This document shows positions 1-14,191 of a stretch of 64,000 nt of DNA, one piece after another. Made by a program: the position numbers and the translations under genes. Under the pieces are notes generated by a model. That model did no database searches, was not told the DNA's origin, and worked only from the letters and a program-made list of their open reading frames with translations. The stretch comes from Austropuccinia psidii (Eukaryota; Basidiomycota; Pucciniomycetes; Pucciniales; Sphaerophragmiaceae). The stretch spans positions 42,753,437 through 42,817,436 of the forward strand of contig JALGQZ010000004.1 of assembly GCA_023105745.1 (NCBI GenBank). The letters run 5' to 3'. Every line of letters begins with the position of its first letter. Position 1 is the first letter of the stretch.

Positions 1-3000
1 AATAGAAATAATTCAAATATTTTTTAAGGTTCTTTGATATTTATTTGAAGCTTCTTGAATACTTCTGTGACACTTTTTTTGTCTAATTTCATCATCCTAG
101 TCTATTCTAGCCACCTTAAACTCCAATTTACCATCTATCTACACCCTAAATCTTCAGCTTATACATTTTAAGCCACAATGAAAAACCTCTTATAGTCCTA
201 GGAATGATTAATAATCTTTGATATCTTTCCAACTCCATTTTGAAATAATAAGATTCTGCAAAGCTATCAGAAAATGAAATATTCCTGCACTGTTGTTGTT
301 TCAATGGTATCCTAAGCTTGCATTAATCGCTTTTCCTAGATTTCTACTTCTAAATAAAAGATTTCCCTCCTCTCAAAAAATTTTACAAATCCTAATTTAC
401 TTATCAATACTTAACAACACCTCCTTTATGAAGAGATAAATACTTAATTTTTTTCTAAGTCCCCACTTGACCAAAACTCTTCCCTAAAATATGTTTTCAT
501 GTATCCTTATTGCAGCTAAGATCTTCTGCAGTATAGTAAACATTTTTTTTCTACCAAAATTATTAAATTGGATTTTTGAAATTGAAATAAAAGAATGGTA
601 AATGAATTCATTGAATTTTTTTATATATTTGGATCTGACAACCTCTTCTACATATTATATTTTAATATGGAATGGTTCACTGGTTTTAATATTGTTTCAA
701 TTAAGTTCACTTCTCAAAAAAGAAATGTCAGCTGGATATTTAATTGTTTGAGTGCTTAATATAGCTCTGAGAACAAATTTAATAATACATATTAAAAAAA
801 ATACTAAATCAAAATAAAAAATCATCTTCTAAGTTTGTCCATTAATCCAAACTGGAATGGGTATAGCACAACACCAAAACTCAACTCAATCAATTGAAGA
901 ATCAAATATTTTCAACACAATAAAAGTAGCTTTATACTTAAAAATGATAGCCTCCTTATCTTTGGAGAGCTAAAGAATAACTTTTTGGTAGGTATAGCAA
1001 CCAGTTTTTCATTTAAACCTCAAGGTAATAATCATCATCAGAAATAATGAATTATCAAGATATAAATTTCAAGAAATATCATAATTTTGTGTCTCTTAGC
1101 TTAATGATATCTGAGTCATTTGTTTTTATTTATGTTCATTTCTTTCTTTGGTGGTTCTTTGAGGGTAATAGATTTAAACAAAAGAGTGAGGTCCATTTAT
1201 ACCCACAGAAATGGTTTTATTATGAAAAAAGTTGGCACACAGTGAGATATAAAAAATTTAGAGTTTCAGATTGAATGAAATTGATTATTTATGGACTTAT
1301 CTAGAAAAATACACTAAAAAAACATTCAATATTACCTAGTTGGAAGATAGCTTCAAATAGAAGGTAAAATCCTTGACCTTAGGTCTGGACCTAGGTGTAA
1401 ATTGTTACTTGACCATATGGTGAAATTGAAAGTCTTTGTAGCATAGTGTATATGAACATACATTATAAATGAATTTTGAAGATAGGGGATACTTGATGGG
1501 GTCATATGATTGGGAGGGAAGTCGTTGCATGGATTTGAGAAAAATAATGGATAGTATGTATTTGATTTTTAATTGAGGAAAACAGGTACTTTTAAGAAGA
1601 TTTGAAGGAAAATATGGTAGAACCACAATCTGAGTAGGGAAGAAGAAATCTAGTAAGTAAAATGAAGTGTTTTTTAGCTCCCCTTTAAATAACAATATTG
1701 ATGTATTTTTGTGTCATTTTTTGGATCCATAAAATTGTTTAAGAGCTCAAAAGGAGCTTTATTGCCGGTTTGGGAGCTTCTTTTGGTGTGAGATGAAATG
1801 AGGAATTAACTTGTGGGGTATATTATTGGTAAGTCTTTTTTGAGCTTCAGAATTGTCTAATAACCATTACTGCCATGACCCTGGGATGTCTCTTGATATA
1901 ATAATGGATAGTTAGCCTACAAAGAATAACAGAAAAGAATAGGATTTGTGGCCTTAAAAATGAGGAAAGAATTACCAGTAGTATTTAAGTCAGAACTATA
2001 AATAACACTATAGTCAAAACTCTGATTGAAAACTAAAACTGTATAAAAATAAAGACTAATAATCTCCTTTCCATATGGATATCCTTTTGAAATACAGTAA
2101 ATTTTAATATTTTGAGCTACAGGCTCACTAAAGTTGAGAAAAGATTAAGAACAAGACAACTGATTTTTAATAAGAATCATAAGAGTATTTTTCTTCTGGT
2201 TTTATGTTAAGTATAATTGTTATTGTAATACTAATAATAATCCTTTCAATTATGAGAATAATAATGCAATTGTTTTTGTAATAATTTAATGTCACTATTT
2301 TTTGATAATATCAAATTTGTAAAAAAAGCTACTAAACTTTCAAATATGTTTTTACTACTATCCTTCAATAATACTAAGCTACTGACCAAGGATAATTAAG
2401 CATTGACAGATGAAACATTAATACAAATATAGATATCCTGCTAATACAGGAATAGTTGTGATCCTGGAAGGTGAAAACTTGTTCCATGATTTTTGGAAAA
2501 AGAATGGAGATAGGAGCTCTATTTATACCTTTTGAGACTCCACAGAACCTTCCAAAAACAAAGGACTTAAAAAACTTACTAGTGAGACGTTTTAGCTAGT
2601 GATTACTATATTGAGATGTAGAGACATGACATATTAACCCAGTTTCTGCACAATCATATGAAGCTATGATGTTAACTGTAACATGTTTTGGGTGTGCACT
2701 TAGAATTATCCTAATTATGACAAATCAAATTGCATTTTGGTGACTTTTTTACATTTTTTCTGAGAGATTTTTTCTAGTGGTGATTTTATAATCCAAATAA
2801 TATAGTTTCATTGAGATAATATGGCTTTAAAATTCCTTTTTTTTCTGTAGATAAAGTGGGGAAAATACAGTTTCTGGCCAGGGAAATGATTTGTATTCAT
2901 GAAATATCTTTGGGTGTATTTAGCTGGTAATGTTTTTTTAGGCAGTGGAAAAGGTAGGAAAAATACAGAATTTGTTTTCGAGCTCACTGCAATTAATTTT

Positions 3001-5639
3001 GAAAAAAGGTGAAGAAAGTATTGGTCTGAATTCTGTGCTCAATCTGAATATATATTTATTAAGCTTGTGGGCCTGTGAGGCATGTATGACATACCTATAA
3101 GGCAACAAATAATATTTAATACATTTGATTTGGTAAATAAGTTTTTTTATTACTTCAAAAAAAATGATAATAAGAAATGAATATAGATTTATTTTGGATA
3201 GAAAAAGTTATTATTATCATTTCATTATTGGATTCTAAACCAAAAATCACCTAAGGTAAACCCATAGGGTGTCACACCAAAAATTGGTTATTTGTTCTAT
3301 TATTGGAAGGTTTGAGAGTCTTATATTGCGCTTGAGAAGTTTTATGAAATTTGCAATAAATTTTTACATTTTTAATTTTGAATACAATTTAAAGTGACAT
3401 AAGGCTTATGTAAACTCACAAAAGTCATGTAAAACTTAAGGTGTTGTGTTTAGTTACTAATTTGGATAAGTATTTTCCATATATAATTTAAATCATGTGT
3501 GGACTCAATTGAAGTTTACTTAAAGTCATGGTATGGCTTCCAATATATAAATAGGAAAAATACACACAAAAGGGGGAAAAAGGGAAAAAAGGAAAAAGGT
3601 GCCAGGGTACCCAAAATTTGCGATCTTCAAGAACCCAAATAAGTATCCAAATAAATATTTACTCCTGTATTTCAGGATTTTAAACCTTATTTAAGCTTTG
3701 GTATTAGACATTATTCAATATAAAAGTTTAAATGAGTTTTTCATCCATTTGGAAAGGAATTAAAAGCTTTCAAAGGGTAAATTCCTTAAAACAGGACTTT
3801 AATCAAGGTTCAAAGAGCTTATAAAGCTTAATAAAGTGTAAATAAGCTTAAAAAATCTTAAAATTCAAGGTAAATTCATTGAAAACGTATCAAAAGCTAA
3901 GGTTTGGTGTATGTTGATATTTTTAAATTGAAAAAAGTAATAACTCCAAAAATGCATAGAAAATACATTCCTGAATGGATTTACTTGGAGCTGTCACACA
4001 GATTACAGATAAGATTTATCTGTGTGTAAGTAGAGAATAAAGTGATTTTATAAGTAATATTTGTTGGTATTTACCTTAGAAAGTACCTTATTTAATTATT
4101 CTTAAAGAAAATTAAGAATTCTTCAAAAACTAATTGAGATTTTTTTTCTTGAATTTATATTTTCAAAATATTAATCAAGGAAAAGTTAATAAAAATACAT
4201 TATTTCTGTATCAAAAGTTAAAAATAATAAGCAAAAATGAAGTTTAAAGCTACTTGGATCTAAGAATGACACCTGTATCTTAAATTGTAACTAAAAATTA
4301 AGAGTTTTCTATTCAAAACCCAAATTATAAATTATGCTTTTTTCCAGTTTTTATTAGTACATTACCTCGGGGAGATTCTGTTACCACAGAAGAGGTGTCT
4401 TAAGAAATAGAAAGGGCTGTTTTATTACTCTTCTTTTCCCATCAATCAGTACCATCAAATATTCCAAATAATAATATTTTATCAACGAAATATCATTTGA
4501 ATACAGATTATTACTATGTGTTTTATTATTTATAATTCTCCTAAATGAATAAATGAAATAATAGAATTTGATTATATTTGTAATATTCTTAATAATTTCT
4601 TGAAGATATTTTGTGAAATCCACAAATACTCAAAAAATCTCTTAGTTATTAATTTTTGTGTTTTTGACTTTCTTTTATCATTTGATAATTGTTTTTAGCC
4701 TATTTTAGTGTGTTTTTATCAATTAATAAACTATAAGTGAGCTTTTCATCCATATTATTGTGATACTTAGTATTACACAGTTGTATCTAATGATCTATAT
4801 TATTCATAACTTGGCTTTTATCATTTAAAAAAAGGGTAATTGTCTCTGGTAGAGATTATTTATTGTTATTATTTAACTGTAAGTGACTTATAGAAACAAT
4901 AGAATATTCATACTATTTTGATAAATGGTCATCATGATTTATATTATTCAAAGTTGGAAAAATATTGAATTTATTAATGTTAATAGTAACTGTATTAATA
5001 TTTGTACCTATGATATCTAATTATATCATGTTTTTGTTTGAGGGAAGTCAGATTTATATATATAATAAGTATTACTATTAAGAGCTTCAAGGAGAAACCT
5101 TACATTTAAAGTCCTGGATGTGATTTCAACCTATTTTTGGAACATAAATCATATTATTGACATTAGCTTACTACGTTTTAATGTAAAATTTCCATGTTTA
5201 TTCAAATTTTGTTTTCTTTTGAGCTCATTCCTTATAAATCACTCATATAATTTTAATATAATCATATTTCCCAATAATAATTTCTTGAAAAAATATACTA
5301 TTGAGTGATTTGGAAATAATTTTTATTGTCTAACTAGTGTCCTTTTCATATGACAGACTTGAGACTTCTTCTTTGAGCTATTCTAGTACAAAGTGGATAA
5401 TACTATAATTTTGATTGAGAATTTTTCAATGGAATAATTTCTATTTATTGAAGAAAATCAAAAATAAATAAATAAATATTGCCTGATAAAAATGTTTATC
5501 TGTTTACTCTTTCAACAACATTTTCTTTAATTTTGGTGCACTTTTGCCTCGGATGACTTGAAGCAACTTTACTTTACAAGCTGAGTTAGCTTTGAGATAT
5601 TGCATTATTTCATATAAAAAACTTATAGCTTTTTGTATG
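1..5639. other. No recognisable gene, AT-rich DNA
   Basis: AT-rich sequence with only short chance open frames. None has a recognisable domain, a start context or codon structure that sets it apart from noise. A stretch near 3,240-4,060, with a GGTACC-containing segment at about 3,605, weakly recalls the dispersed repeat at 25.5 and 51.4 kb, but I could not establish ends. It is probably old transposon debris. Confidence 0.6.
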
Positions 5640-6125
5640 AATTCCTCAAGTTTCACTTAAAAAGAGAAAAACTTCAAAATCCAGCGACTCTTCCAAATCC
5701 AGAATTGATATTCAGACTAGTCCTGAACCCAAAGGATATCTTAAAACATACCTTTTTCTGAAAAAGGTTCATTTCTTTGAAATTTCTACTTATAAAATGT
5801 CTCCAACCAGAAGTTGAAGTAGCTAATAAATTCAATAAGATGGATATGGATACAGAAATGGTTTTCCGATACGAAAGGAAAGATTATCAACATGGAGGAC
5901 AGGAAAAAATGGAATATTAAAGAACTCCTATTAGTTGCTAGATGTTGGTATCAAATTTTGAAAGTTCAGAACCTGATGTTACTGCTATTTCTTTGGTAAG
6001 ACATGAACAGCGTGCTAGTCTCAGCCATGGAAGTATAACCTTTCGCTGTTCTTGAATTGCTTTCATGAGTTGTAAATCCTGAATTCTTGAACGATCCAGT
6101 TGAATATTACTGGCTTGAAGTCAAT
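5640..6125 (+). pseudogene. Relic of a Ty3/gypsy gag N-terminus
   Basis: No long open frame survives, but coding-like blocks can be read across changing frames on the + strand. There is a Ser-rich block with TSPEP at about 5,670-5,740, then MSPTRS at about 5,797, then a block with FESSEPDVTAISLVRHEQ at about 5,957-6,013. This order resembles the Ser/Pro-rich N-terminal part of gag in rust gypsy elements as I remember it; no search was run. Several stops and frame changes separate the blocks. The rest of gag is not recognisable downstream. The nearby gag relic at 7.56-8.97 kb lies on the other strand, so the two belong to different insertions. The family assignment is an inference. Confidence 0.4.
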
Positions 6126-7559
6126 GGGAATGAGACTACATAATTCTAAAATAAGAATAAATATTTTCAATATCTTTGGAGGATTAAAAAATAAGGAGGA
6201 TTTATCCTCTTAATTTTTCTCATTGATGTCCTCTCTTGGTTCCTCTATGTCAGTAACATAAACTTCATTGATTTTTCCTCTCTTTGGAAATTCATTAGCT
6301 AAATGTATAGAACTTTGGAATATATTTAGATTTCTAAAAGCTTTAACATTCCTCTTATTAGTAGAGTTTTCTTTGACATATTTATACACACAGTATTCCC
6401 ACGGGTTTGTAAAGCTTGGTTCAATATTTCATCCTGCTAGGACCAATTTTTTTTAGTGGTTAGTTACTCTGATATATTAATTATGTCTTCTGTTGATTAA
6501 TTCTCAGTAGTCCTTCTTCTTACAGCATTGTCCAATTAACCACCAAAATTTCTTAAATCTCTATGTATCAAGACTTCTGAAATTTCACGATACAATTCTG
6601 TTTCTAATATGTATATGTAATTTGTGCTAACAACTATATGTGATCTTAAATATATATATATGTCACCTCAAAAAAGTTACAATGAAAATGATGATTTCAT
6701 GATTTCAACACTGATCGTGACATTATTATCACATCAAGAACTAAAACTATCTACTCACAAAATTCTTTTAATAATGTATCCTATTCTCCTTCTCCTCTTT
6801 TCTCTCATTACTTTTTAATAAACTCTACTCTTAATTATAAAGTCTATTCATTAAAACACTACTAGTGTTACTTTCATGAAGCTGTTTAATGTTATCTTTT
6901 GTAAAAAAGACATTTGAAATATTACTTGACCAATTGAAGTTGAATATCTCCATTTCTTCCTTGTGTGTATGTTTTTAATCTCCTTTTACTGACCAAACGT
7001 TTATAATAACTTATAAATTCTCACATGTAGATTAAGCTCGAGCTTTTATTTATAAAAAAATGTTTATACATTTGAATATTATGAAGAAAATTCTTCTTGT
7101 ATTTATAAAAAGAACTTCTGCTATCATTTTGACAAGAATTTCCCTCACTCATTAGCTCACTTACTATTCCATTAGTCATATTCAATACTCAAGCTTAAAA
7201 CTCCCAATTTCTAAGTATATAGATACAGCTCAATATACTTTTAGTTTTAAAGTTTTCATTCTATAAGATCTATTCCATTGCTAATTGTCTTTCAAATAAT
7301 ACAAGAAAGCTGCCCTCTTTGAATCAGCAAAAAATTTGATAAGCTGTAAGTCTGTCTTTATATTGGAAGAACCAAGGTAAGGTTTTGCCTTTATCAGAAT
7401 TAATTTTTTCAGATTAAACATATTTCCATTCTTTTCATCTCCAATCATTATTTACCAATTTATTAATTATTTGGCTTTTCCAGGAACTCTAACTTTGTTT
7501 TCCACAATATTTTCTAACTTTGATGTACCATTTGTGGGAATAATTAACAAATTAATTGT
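6126..7559. other. No recognisable feature
   Basis: AT-rich sequence without supportable coding or repeat structure. It may be the decayed continuation of the gag relic to its left. Confidence 0.5.
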
Positions 7560-8965
7560 TAAATCTAGCTATATTTAATATTTCCTTAAGCTAATAGTCT
7601 TCTTTTTCTCATATCAATTCCTTTAATTAATTCCATATGATCATATCACCCTTCACCATTGAAGTATGGCTATTATTTGAGTTTTGGAAAACGTTTGAGA
7701 AGTGCATGACTCATAGATGGCTCTAGGTTAAAATAGAAGGTTTATGGTTCATTATTAACTTGAGAATTATCCATTTCTGCAACAGGTCAATTAGATGCTA
7801 CTGATTCTTCATGCTGTTGATGTGGTGTAGAGAATCTTGGAAAGGTGTGCAATAATTTTTCAATTACTGCCTTCTTACTTCTTGTGAACCTTGCGGTGTT
7901 CCTGTAAATATTTTGAAGGCTTTGTATCAAATCAATTAATTCAAATTTATAAATATTTTTCTTAATTTTCATATCCTTCCATAATTGTGCTTTTATATGA
8001 TTATCCATTACATAGTTTTCTATTTTATCTGATTTATTTGAGATACATTGTTGATTATCAAGAACTAAATTATTAGGGGTAATTGTGATTTTCCTTATTT
8101 CAGGAAAAGACATTTCACTGCTCTAAAGACAATTGGAATTTATTTCTTGTAAAGAAATAATGGATTCATTTATTCTTTATTCCATTATCAAATTAATCGT
8201 CGTATTTGGAATATTTTGATGTTAGAGATTGAATAATAATGGGTTGTGTTATTAATTCTTCTGAAATTAATTTATTATTATTCTCAGATTCAATGGTCTG
8301 TAATAATCGCTAAAAATACTCAAGTCTCTCATTAATTTCGCTCAAGCTCAAAACAATTGTCTTCAGATTGTCACAAATATTTGAGTTTTAATAAGAAATA
8401 TGCTATTTTGCTTTAAAAATGGCTGAATACAAATTAGGAAGGCTATTATGAAATTAAGAAATAATATCTGGTAATTTAGTCTGGCTTCCTGCTTCTTTTT
8501 CATTTACATAATATTTCTGGCCATATGTAGTACATCTTCCATGGCATCCTGTTTCCTGAACTGTAACCCTTGGTAGTTGGTGATTTGCCTTTACCCTTGT
8601 CTTCTTCTTTTGGCTTCCTTTTCACATTGGAATTCCTCCCACTGGCTACTGAAGGGGTCATTGACATTGCTTGTGGCATCACCTTTGGAGGATGAGGGGT
8701 TTTTCCTTCATTATTTTACTAGAGGAATAATTTTCTTCTTTTCCAAAAATAGATGCATCCCATTGAGTAATTTTCAAGATTTAGTATGGCCTAGAAACTT
8801 TCTCACTGCTCAATAGGGTCCATGCATCTTTTCCAAAGGCCTCCCAGGATTTGATATTCTTCCTGTTAAAGAGAATTATTCTATGCCTTCTTTCTGGATT
8901 TTTATCTGTCCACTGAGGCTTCTTGTGGAAATTTAATCTACATTTGATGGAAATATGGTACAATC
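7560..8965 (-). pseudogene. Relic of a Ty3/gypsy gag gene
   Basis: Read on the - strand from about 8,960 downwards. A block with KSWEAFGKDAWTLLSSEK (8.80-8.87 kb) is followed by a basic GKGKSP segment and RMPWKM (8.53-8.63 kb). A region with EKLLHTFPRF follows at about 7.84-7.87 kb. The same order of blocks (GKGKAP, SRMPWKM, LLHTLPK) recurs in the + strand relic at 57.1-59.3 kb, so both derive from one gag family. Stops and frameshifts break the frame throughout. The short surviving open stretches at 7,787-8,113, 8,500-8,682 and 8,781-8,963 are fragments, not genes. No LTR or primer-binding site adjoins it: the LTR at 9,081-10,501 has its own target duplication and is a later insertion. Confidence 0.6.
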
Positions 8966-9075
8966 GGAATAATAATTGGCAAAATTGGTCATATCTAAAT
9001 AGTTTTGACTTAATAATTACCTTTTCCCTTATGTGGCTGATTGATATATTTGTAAAATTTGTTTTTTATTTCAAC

Positions 9076-9080
9076 AAGTA
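9076..9080. repeat. Left target-site duplication of solo LTR (AAGTA)
   Basis: AAGTA directly precedes the LTR and recurs exactly at 10,502-10,506. Confidence 0.8.
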
Positions 9081-10501
9081 CGTCAGGGTGACTCTATTAT
9101 ATAGCTTCAAAATGATAATAAAAGCTATAACTCTGAGTGTGAAATGAAAATAATGATGATATCAAAGTGAGAATATGAGTAAAAGGGCTATACTAATATA
9201 ATTTAGTGATGGTGAGTGCTGCTGATAGCCCTGGGTGCAGTGTTTGCCTGTTGGTTTACAATAAAAAACCCTACAATAATTACAACTTATAATTATAACC
9301 TGTTGAACTCAAAGGGTACCACTTTTCTCAAGAAGTTATACCACGTAAGAATATTAAGAACAGGATGCTGGATTAGCCTCCTGGTGAGGAAAAGCCTCCT
9401 TTTATCTTGTTCTGGGGTAGTGGGAGGTGGTTTACCTCTGCACACGACGACAGAGTGAAAATTTTCACTACTGTGGTCTGGTTTGTGGTTCTATACACTC
9501 AGTACAGACTAGTATTGGGTGGAAATGTGGTTTTAGAACCACAAGTAGTCATTTTTACCCTATACAGGGTGAAAATTTTCACCAATGGAGTTTACAGGTG
9601 TGTTCTGGTGCTTCTGACGCCTCAGAAGCTGTACAGAACCTGTATGGACCTCTATATTTGACTCAACTATGAGTTATTTAAGTATAAACAAGCTTCTTCA
9701 TCTGTTTGACACCTCATAATCATACTTATGGGTTAGTATCCCACTATACGGCTGTATTGACCAAACTGTGGGATTTTGACCTTAAAGCAGCCATAACTTT
9801 GTTAGTTTTTGAGATATCAAGGTCAAAACTGGCTCAATGTGTATCCCTGAATGTGTTCTACACAATTGTATCTCATTTGATATGGCTATCATCAAATATG
9901 GAAAAGTTATGCCATGTACAAGTTTTTTTTGTACATATGTATGTTTTGGCCTAAAGCTGTATGGAGCTTGTTTGCTACATCACTTTTGTTCTAGATAAGG
10001 TATGGGGAAATTCATGAAACCATCAGATATCCCTTATTGTGCTCTTTCCAAAGAGACCCTAGTTTAGGTATCTCACACTAAAACTGTAGAAGTTAGATGA
10101 GAGGTGAATATTTTAATCACCCTTATTTGACCTTATTTTGGTCATAACTCTTGTAATTCTGGTGCTAGCGAAGTTTGGCTAGTACCATTGGATAACCCTG
10201 ACTTAGAGCTTCAATTTGAATACCCATTTGATGGGGTTAAGCCTCTTCCTCTGGATTTAAGATGAGAGGTGAAAATTAAGGTTTATGCTCAGCAATAGCT
10301 TTGAGCAGGAATAACTTTGTTATTATTTTTCCTATAATGATGGGACTTGTATATTTGGAAAGAGGTGATTTTCCTCTTTCATTTGATACCTTTTGAGTTA
10401 ATTTGTCCCAGCTCCATGTTTTGGTGGTATCTTGGCTTTACCATTGGTTTATAGTATTTGGCTGTCATGCTTGTGCTCTGGTTTTGAGTCACAGGCTGAC
10501 A
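9081..10501 (-). mobile_element. Solo LTR of a Ty3/gypsy element (subfamily B)
   Basis: The left end reads CGTCAGGGTGACTCTATTAT and the right end GTTTTGAGTCACAGGCTGACA. These match the ends of the full-length element's LTRs (TGTCAGGGTGAGTC and TTTTGAGTCACAGGCTGACA). The first base has changed from T to C. Length is 1,421 bp. Perfect 5-bp duplications (AAGTA) flank both sides, and no internal element sequence or primer-binding site adjoins it. It is therefore a solo LTR left by LTR-LTR recombination, not the 5' LTR of the gag relic next to it. The interior is clearly diverged from the LTRs at 14.2 and 22.8 kb and closer to the interrupted LTR at 45.0-50.9 kb. Its orientation corresponds to transcription on the - strand. 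Confidence 0.85.
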
Positions 10502-10506
10502 AAGTA
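10502..10506. repeat. Right target-site duplication of solo LTR (AAGTA)
   Basis: Exact copy of 9,076-9,080. Confidence 0.8.
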
Positions 10507-12079
10507 AATCATTCATGAATTAAGTAAGAAGTTATTCTAGTGTATGAAAAAACAGGTTTATTTGTAATTCTGGAAATTTATGAAAGGGTAAGTTTCAAAA
10601 ATTTACATTCAAAAAATATTGAGATCTTGGTGAGTACCTTGCAAGACTTTCAATAATAATGTTTCAGTACTTATAAGGATGTCTTAACATGTTCCAAATC
10701 TTGTTGGAATGGGATCTAAATTGATATATATATCCCTTAAAGCTTAATTACAAATTTTTTTCAAGCTCATTTCTGTCTCCTTTCTTCTTAGAATGCTATA
10801 TTAATTAATAACTTAAGACCTTTTCTCAGAATAAATTCCAGAAATCATTGAATATTTTCATCATGTATTCAGAAAATACCTCAAGGAGGTGAATATATAA
10901 TTCCATTAAATACAGCTTATGCATAGAATATGATTTTTCATTCATTATTGTTTGAGGTCATATACATGTATTAAAGTATATTAATATTAAAATACACAAC
11001 AGAAGCTTCATACAAAATCTTCAAGAAAGAAATTTATTAGAGCCTATGATTATTAATTATTATCTTTTTCATATCATAAACTATTAAGTGTGATCAAATG
11101 ATAGTTTTTCTCAACGAAATTCAATAATTCACAATAAAAATTGGCAGGATGCTTTTGAAATGACCATATTGCCTCATTGTAAAAGTGATAAAGCTCCATA
11201 AGAAAGAAGCTTTAACTTCCAAATTTCTTCCCATGAGTTCTTCTTAATTCCTTTACAAGATTTTCAAATATTTGGGAATTTATTTCAGAGATAAAAGAAA
11301 AAATCCTCTTAGATAAACATGTTTAATAATTAAGATAATAGTACAAAAATAGACACAGGGGAAATTAACGCTTATTTATCTAAATTGAAGATCTCACAGC
11401 TAGTTTTAAGTGTTTTTTGTGAAAATAGGATTTTCCAAATAATAACTTCAGATATGCGAGCTGCAATTGAAATACTATATATAAATTCAAACAAGCTTAA
11501 ACCTCAGGACACCTCTTTTCAGAGATATTGAAATTATTAGAGAAGAGGGGAATTAAACTGTGTGAAGTATTATCCAGCTTGAAAATATTTCATTTTTGAA
11601 TGAAATGATTTACTTCAAAAAAGTAACAGTTATTTTTTTTGAAATGGTGGTCAAATAAAAAATATTTGAATAATTTAAAGTAAAAATAGGAAATTAAATT
11701 CTTATGATATTATTTTACATATTCCTTTGAAATGAGTCTCTTCTTGTAGTAGAAATGATTTTCAATAATGAATTCAATTAATTAAATCAAGGTGCATATG
11801 TAATATATGAGAAAAAAATCAAAATCAAGGGAAATACATTGTATTCTATTCCAACGGGGTAAAATTTAGAATGACCAAAATTTATCTTGGAGTATCTACA
11901 AAAATATTTGAAGGTTGCGACCAAGTCTTAAAGCAGGTTAGAGGTTGGTTGAATTTTTAACACTTGCAGAGGTGATCGGAAAATATTTTTCATGGTTAAT
12001 GTCATGTCAGTGGGTTCACAGATCTTAAACTAGCTTAGGTAGTTTTAAGATATAATGTCCTGGAATGATCCTGAATGGG
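10507..12079. other. No recognisable feature
   Basis: AT-rich sequence. By position it could hold the decayed integrase C-terminus and 3' end of the pol relic to its right, but I could not read convincing blocks. Confidence 0.5.
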
Positions 12080-14150
12080 ATATCAAATTAATTCATAGCA
12101 ATAGCATACTCTTAATGGCTTTATTATTCTTGGAGAAGGGCAGGAAAAAGGTGTCTTAATATACCTGTCCACTAATAATAGACTTGTATTATACATTTTA
12201 TTAGCTCCTAGGGGTATGGCTCTGTCCCAGTGTGTATGTACTACTTACAATGGCTATTTAGTTTCTTTAATTTGGATCATGTTTGAGAATATCTCACCTT
12301 TATCTATGCTGGAAGTTTTGAATCTGTAGCAGATCTGACAGTATTCTGCTACATCTTCTCTCCAACCAAACCACCAGTATTTGAGTTTCACTCTTTCAAT
12401 GGTTCTTTATTCTTCAAAAACACAGTTAAGAACTTTTAACTACATTAATTCAGAAATTTTTGATCATTTATATATTAAGTAAGGTGATAACACTAATATT
12501 TTTACCTTTGTGATATAGAACTCCTTCCACAAGGTGAAATCTTCCTTAATTATAGGAAACCTTCCAGGGGTTGTGAATAGATTTGAATAGCTGGTTATCT
12601 TTACTTTATTATTGAAGGATTTTGGTAAGAAAGATAAAAAATATGTTTCTCTTGTATCTTTTAGCAACATTGTCAAAGAATAAGGACCAATTTCTATTAC
12701 ACAAATAACTTAGATTTTAATCTGAGCTTAAGATCCTGGTGATACATATGTTGGGGTATCAGGTTTATTAGGTAAATATAACCTTATAGTACTATTATAA
12801 TGATCATCATTATTACCATTTTTATGGAAAATGATTAAAGTGCCTTTACTCTTGAATAATACTTTTCCACCTAAACATGTTTCATTATCTTTTTTTATGT
12901 TCAAAAGCTATCTAATTCAATAAAAAAAAGTTATTCTATCAATAAAGCTTAAATTAAAATAACAATGGATTTTTCAACTTCCTAATCCAAAAAATTACAC
13001 TTCATCTGACTTGCTTCATATAAATCTTCATCTGGTTTGATTTGTCTTGATATCAAACAAACAGGTTGTTAAAATGGTTTTTCTTAAATTATTTTTACTT
13101 GTTCTAAATAATCTCCTAAGACCTCACAGCTTGTGTTGATCTATAATTCTCAAGGTAACTTCCAATTTGGAATCATAGAGACAGGATAATTTCCTATATC
13201 ATACTTAATCTTTCAATACGCCTCTACCCTCTCACTTGCTATCCCAAAGGAGGCCCTTTGTTCACAGAAAGAATGAAAATATCCATCCCATTTAGGTTTT
13301 TTCAACTTTTTCTTATAGTCACTAGAAAATCCTTTGAGATATGTCATTTATGTCCTTTTCAAAGAAATAGGATTAATGATTACTGCTTCCACCTGAATTT
13401 TTATTTCCCAAGCTTAGTCCTGAAAAATGTTTTTTAGTACTTTGAGCTCATGGAATACAAATTCTCATTATTTTACAACATATTTTCATATTTACCTCAA
13501 TATACTTTTCCAGAAATCAATTCAAAATTTGTGAATAAGCCAGCCAAGCTTCAGCTGAGATAATTGTATGTTAGATATACACAAGAATAACATCATGAAA
13601 ATTAGATGCATAAATTTTCATAACAAAAAGAATTCTCAAATGCTCATAAACCTCACATTTATATATTATCCTAAATATTGTTTTGTTTCTTGTGAAAAAG
13701 AATTATGATTAAAAACTCTCAAATAATCCATTTATTTTATAAAAATATATTTAGATAAGTGTTTCAGACTCCTGCTTATACTTGTAATATGATATTTTTC
13801 AGGAATATAGTAAGTTTCATGGGCTCTAAAATCACCAGTAATTCTACATTTTTCATTATTCCAACTTATAGATACTGAGTTATTTATTTCCAATTGCTCA
13901 TTAAGACTGACCTTCCTCAGAGCTCCTGTTTCTAGAAGCTCAGATATATGGGATTATGAAACTTCTTTGAATCTTGAGGTAGAAGGATAATCTGATGTTA
14001 TTAATAATGAGGGATGGAGCATTCAAATATGAACAATTAATATTAATCAATGACCCTTAATACTCCCTAGGGGTTATTTTAAGAGTCAAAAGGACCTTTG
14101 TAGCTATGAATTAATTCTATGAGGTCTTATTTGAAATTTGATTAAATATT
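12080..14150 (-). pseudogene. Relic of a Ty3/gypsy pol (RT, RNase H, integrase)
   Basis: Read on the - strand, pol blocks occur in the right order with many stops and frameshifts. An RT N-terminal block with LETGALRKV and a GDFRA motif lies at about 13.79-13.95 kb. A VNMKI block (end of RT) lies near 13.48 kb. ERVEAY and KIKYDIGNYPVSMIPNWKLP precede RNase H at 13.15-13.25 kb, and ISRQIKPDEDLYEAS lies at 13.00-13.06 kb. The integrase zinc-domain block RTIERVK...WREDVAEYCQIC is at 12.32-12.41 kb. Each aligns by eye to the same block in the intact-looking pol at 16.4-19.3 kb. The YxDD catalytic box is destroyed (it reads YI-stop). Protease and gag are missing; they would lie upstream on the - strand, where the young element (14,192-24,317) has inserted. 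Confidence 0.75.
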
Positions 14151-14186
14151 GGGACCAATATTCACCATGGAAAAAATTGACCATTA

Positions 14187-14191
14187 GATAG
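14187..14191. repeat. Left target-site duplication of full-length gypsy element (GATAG)
   Basis: GATAG directly precedes the left LTR and recurs exactly at 24,318-24,322. Confidence 0.9.

Noticed and set aside
3282..4000. Solo LTR bounded by TGTCACACC and GCTGTCACA
   Set aside because: No matching flanking duplication and no second copy in the window could be confirmed.
9216..9954. Several overlapping + strand open frames of 74-84 codons as small genes
   Set aside because: They lie entirely inside the solo LTR at 9,081-10,501, overlap in different frames and have no recognisable domain.
9081..10501. LTR as the 5' LTR of the gag relic at 7.56-8.97 kb
   Set aside because: The LTR has its own exact AAGTA duplications on both sides and no primer-binding site next to it, so it is a solo insertion.
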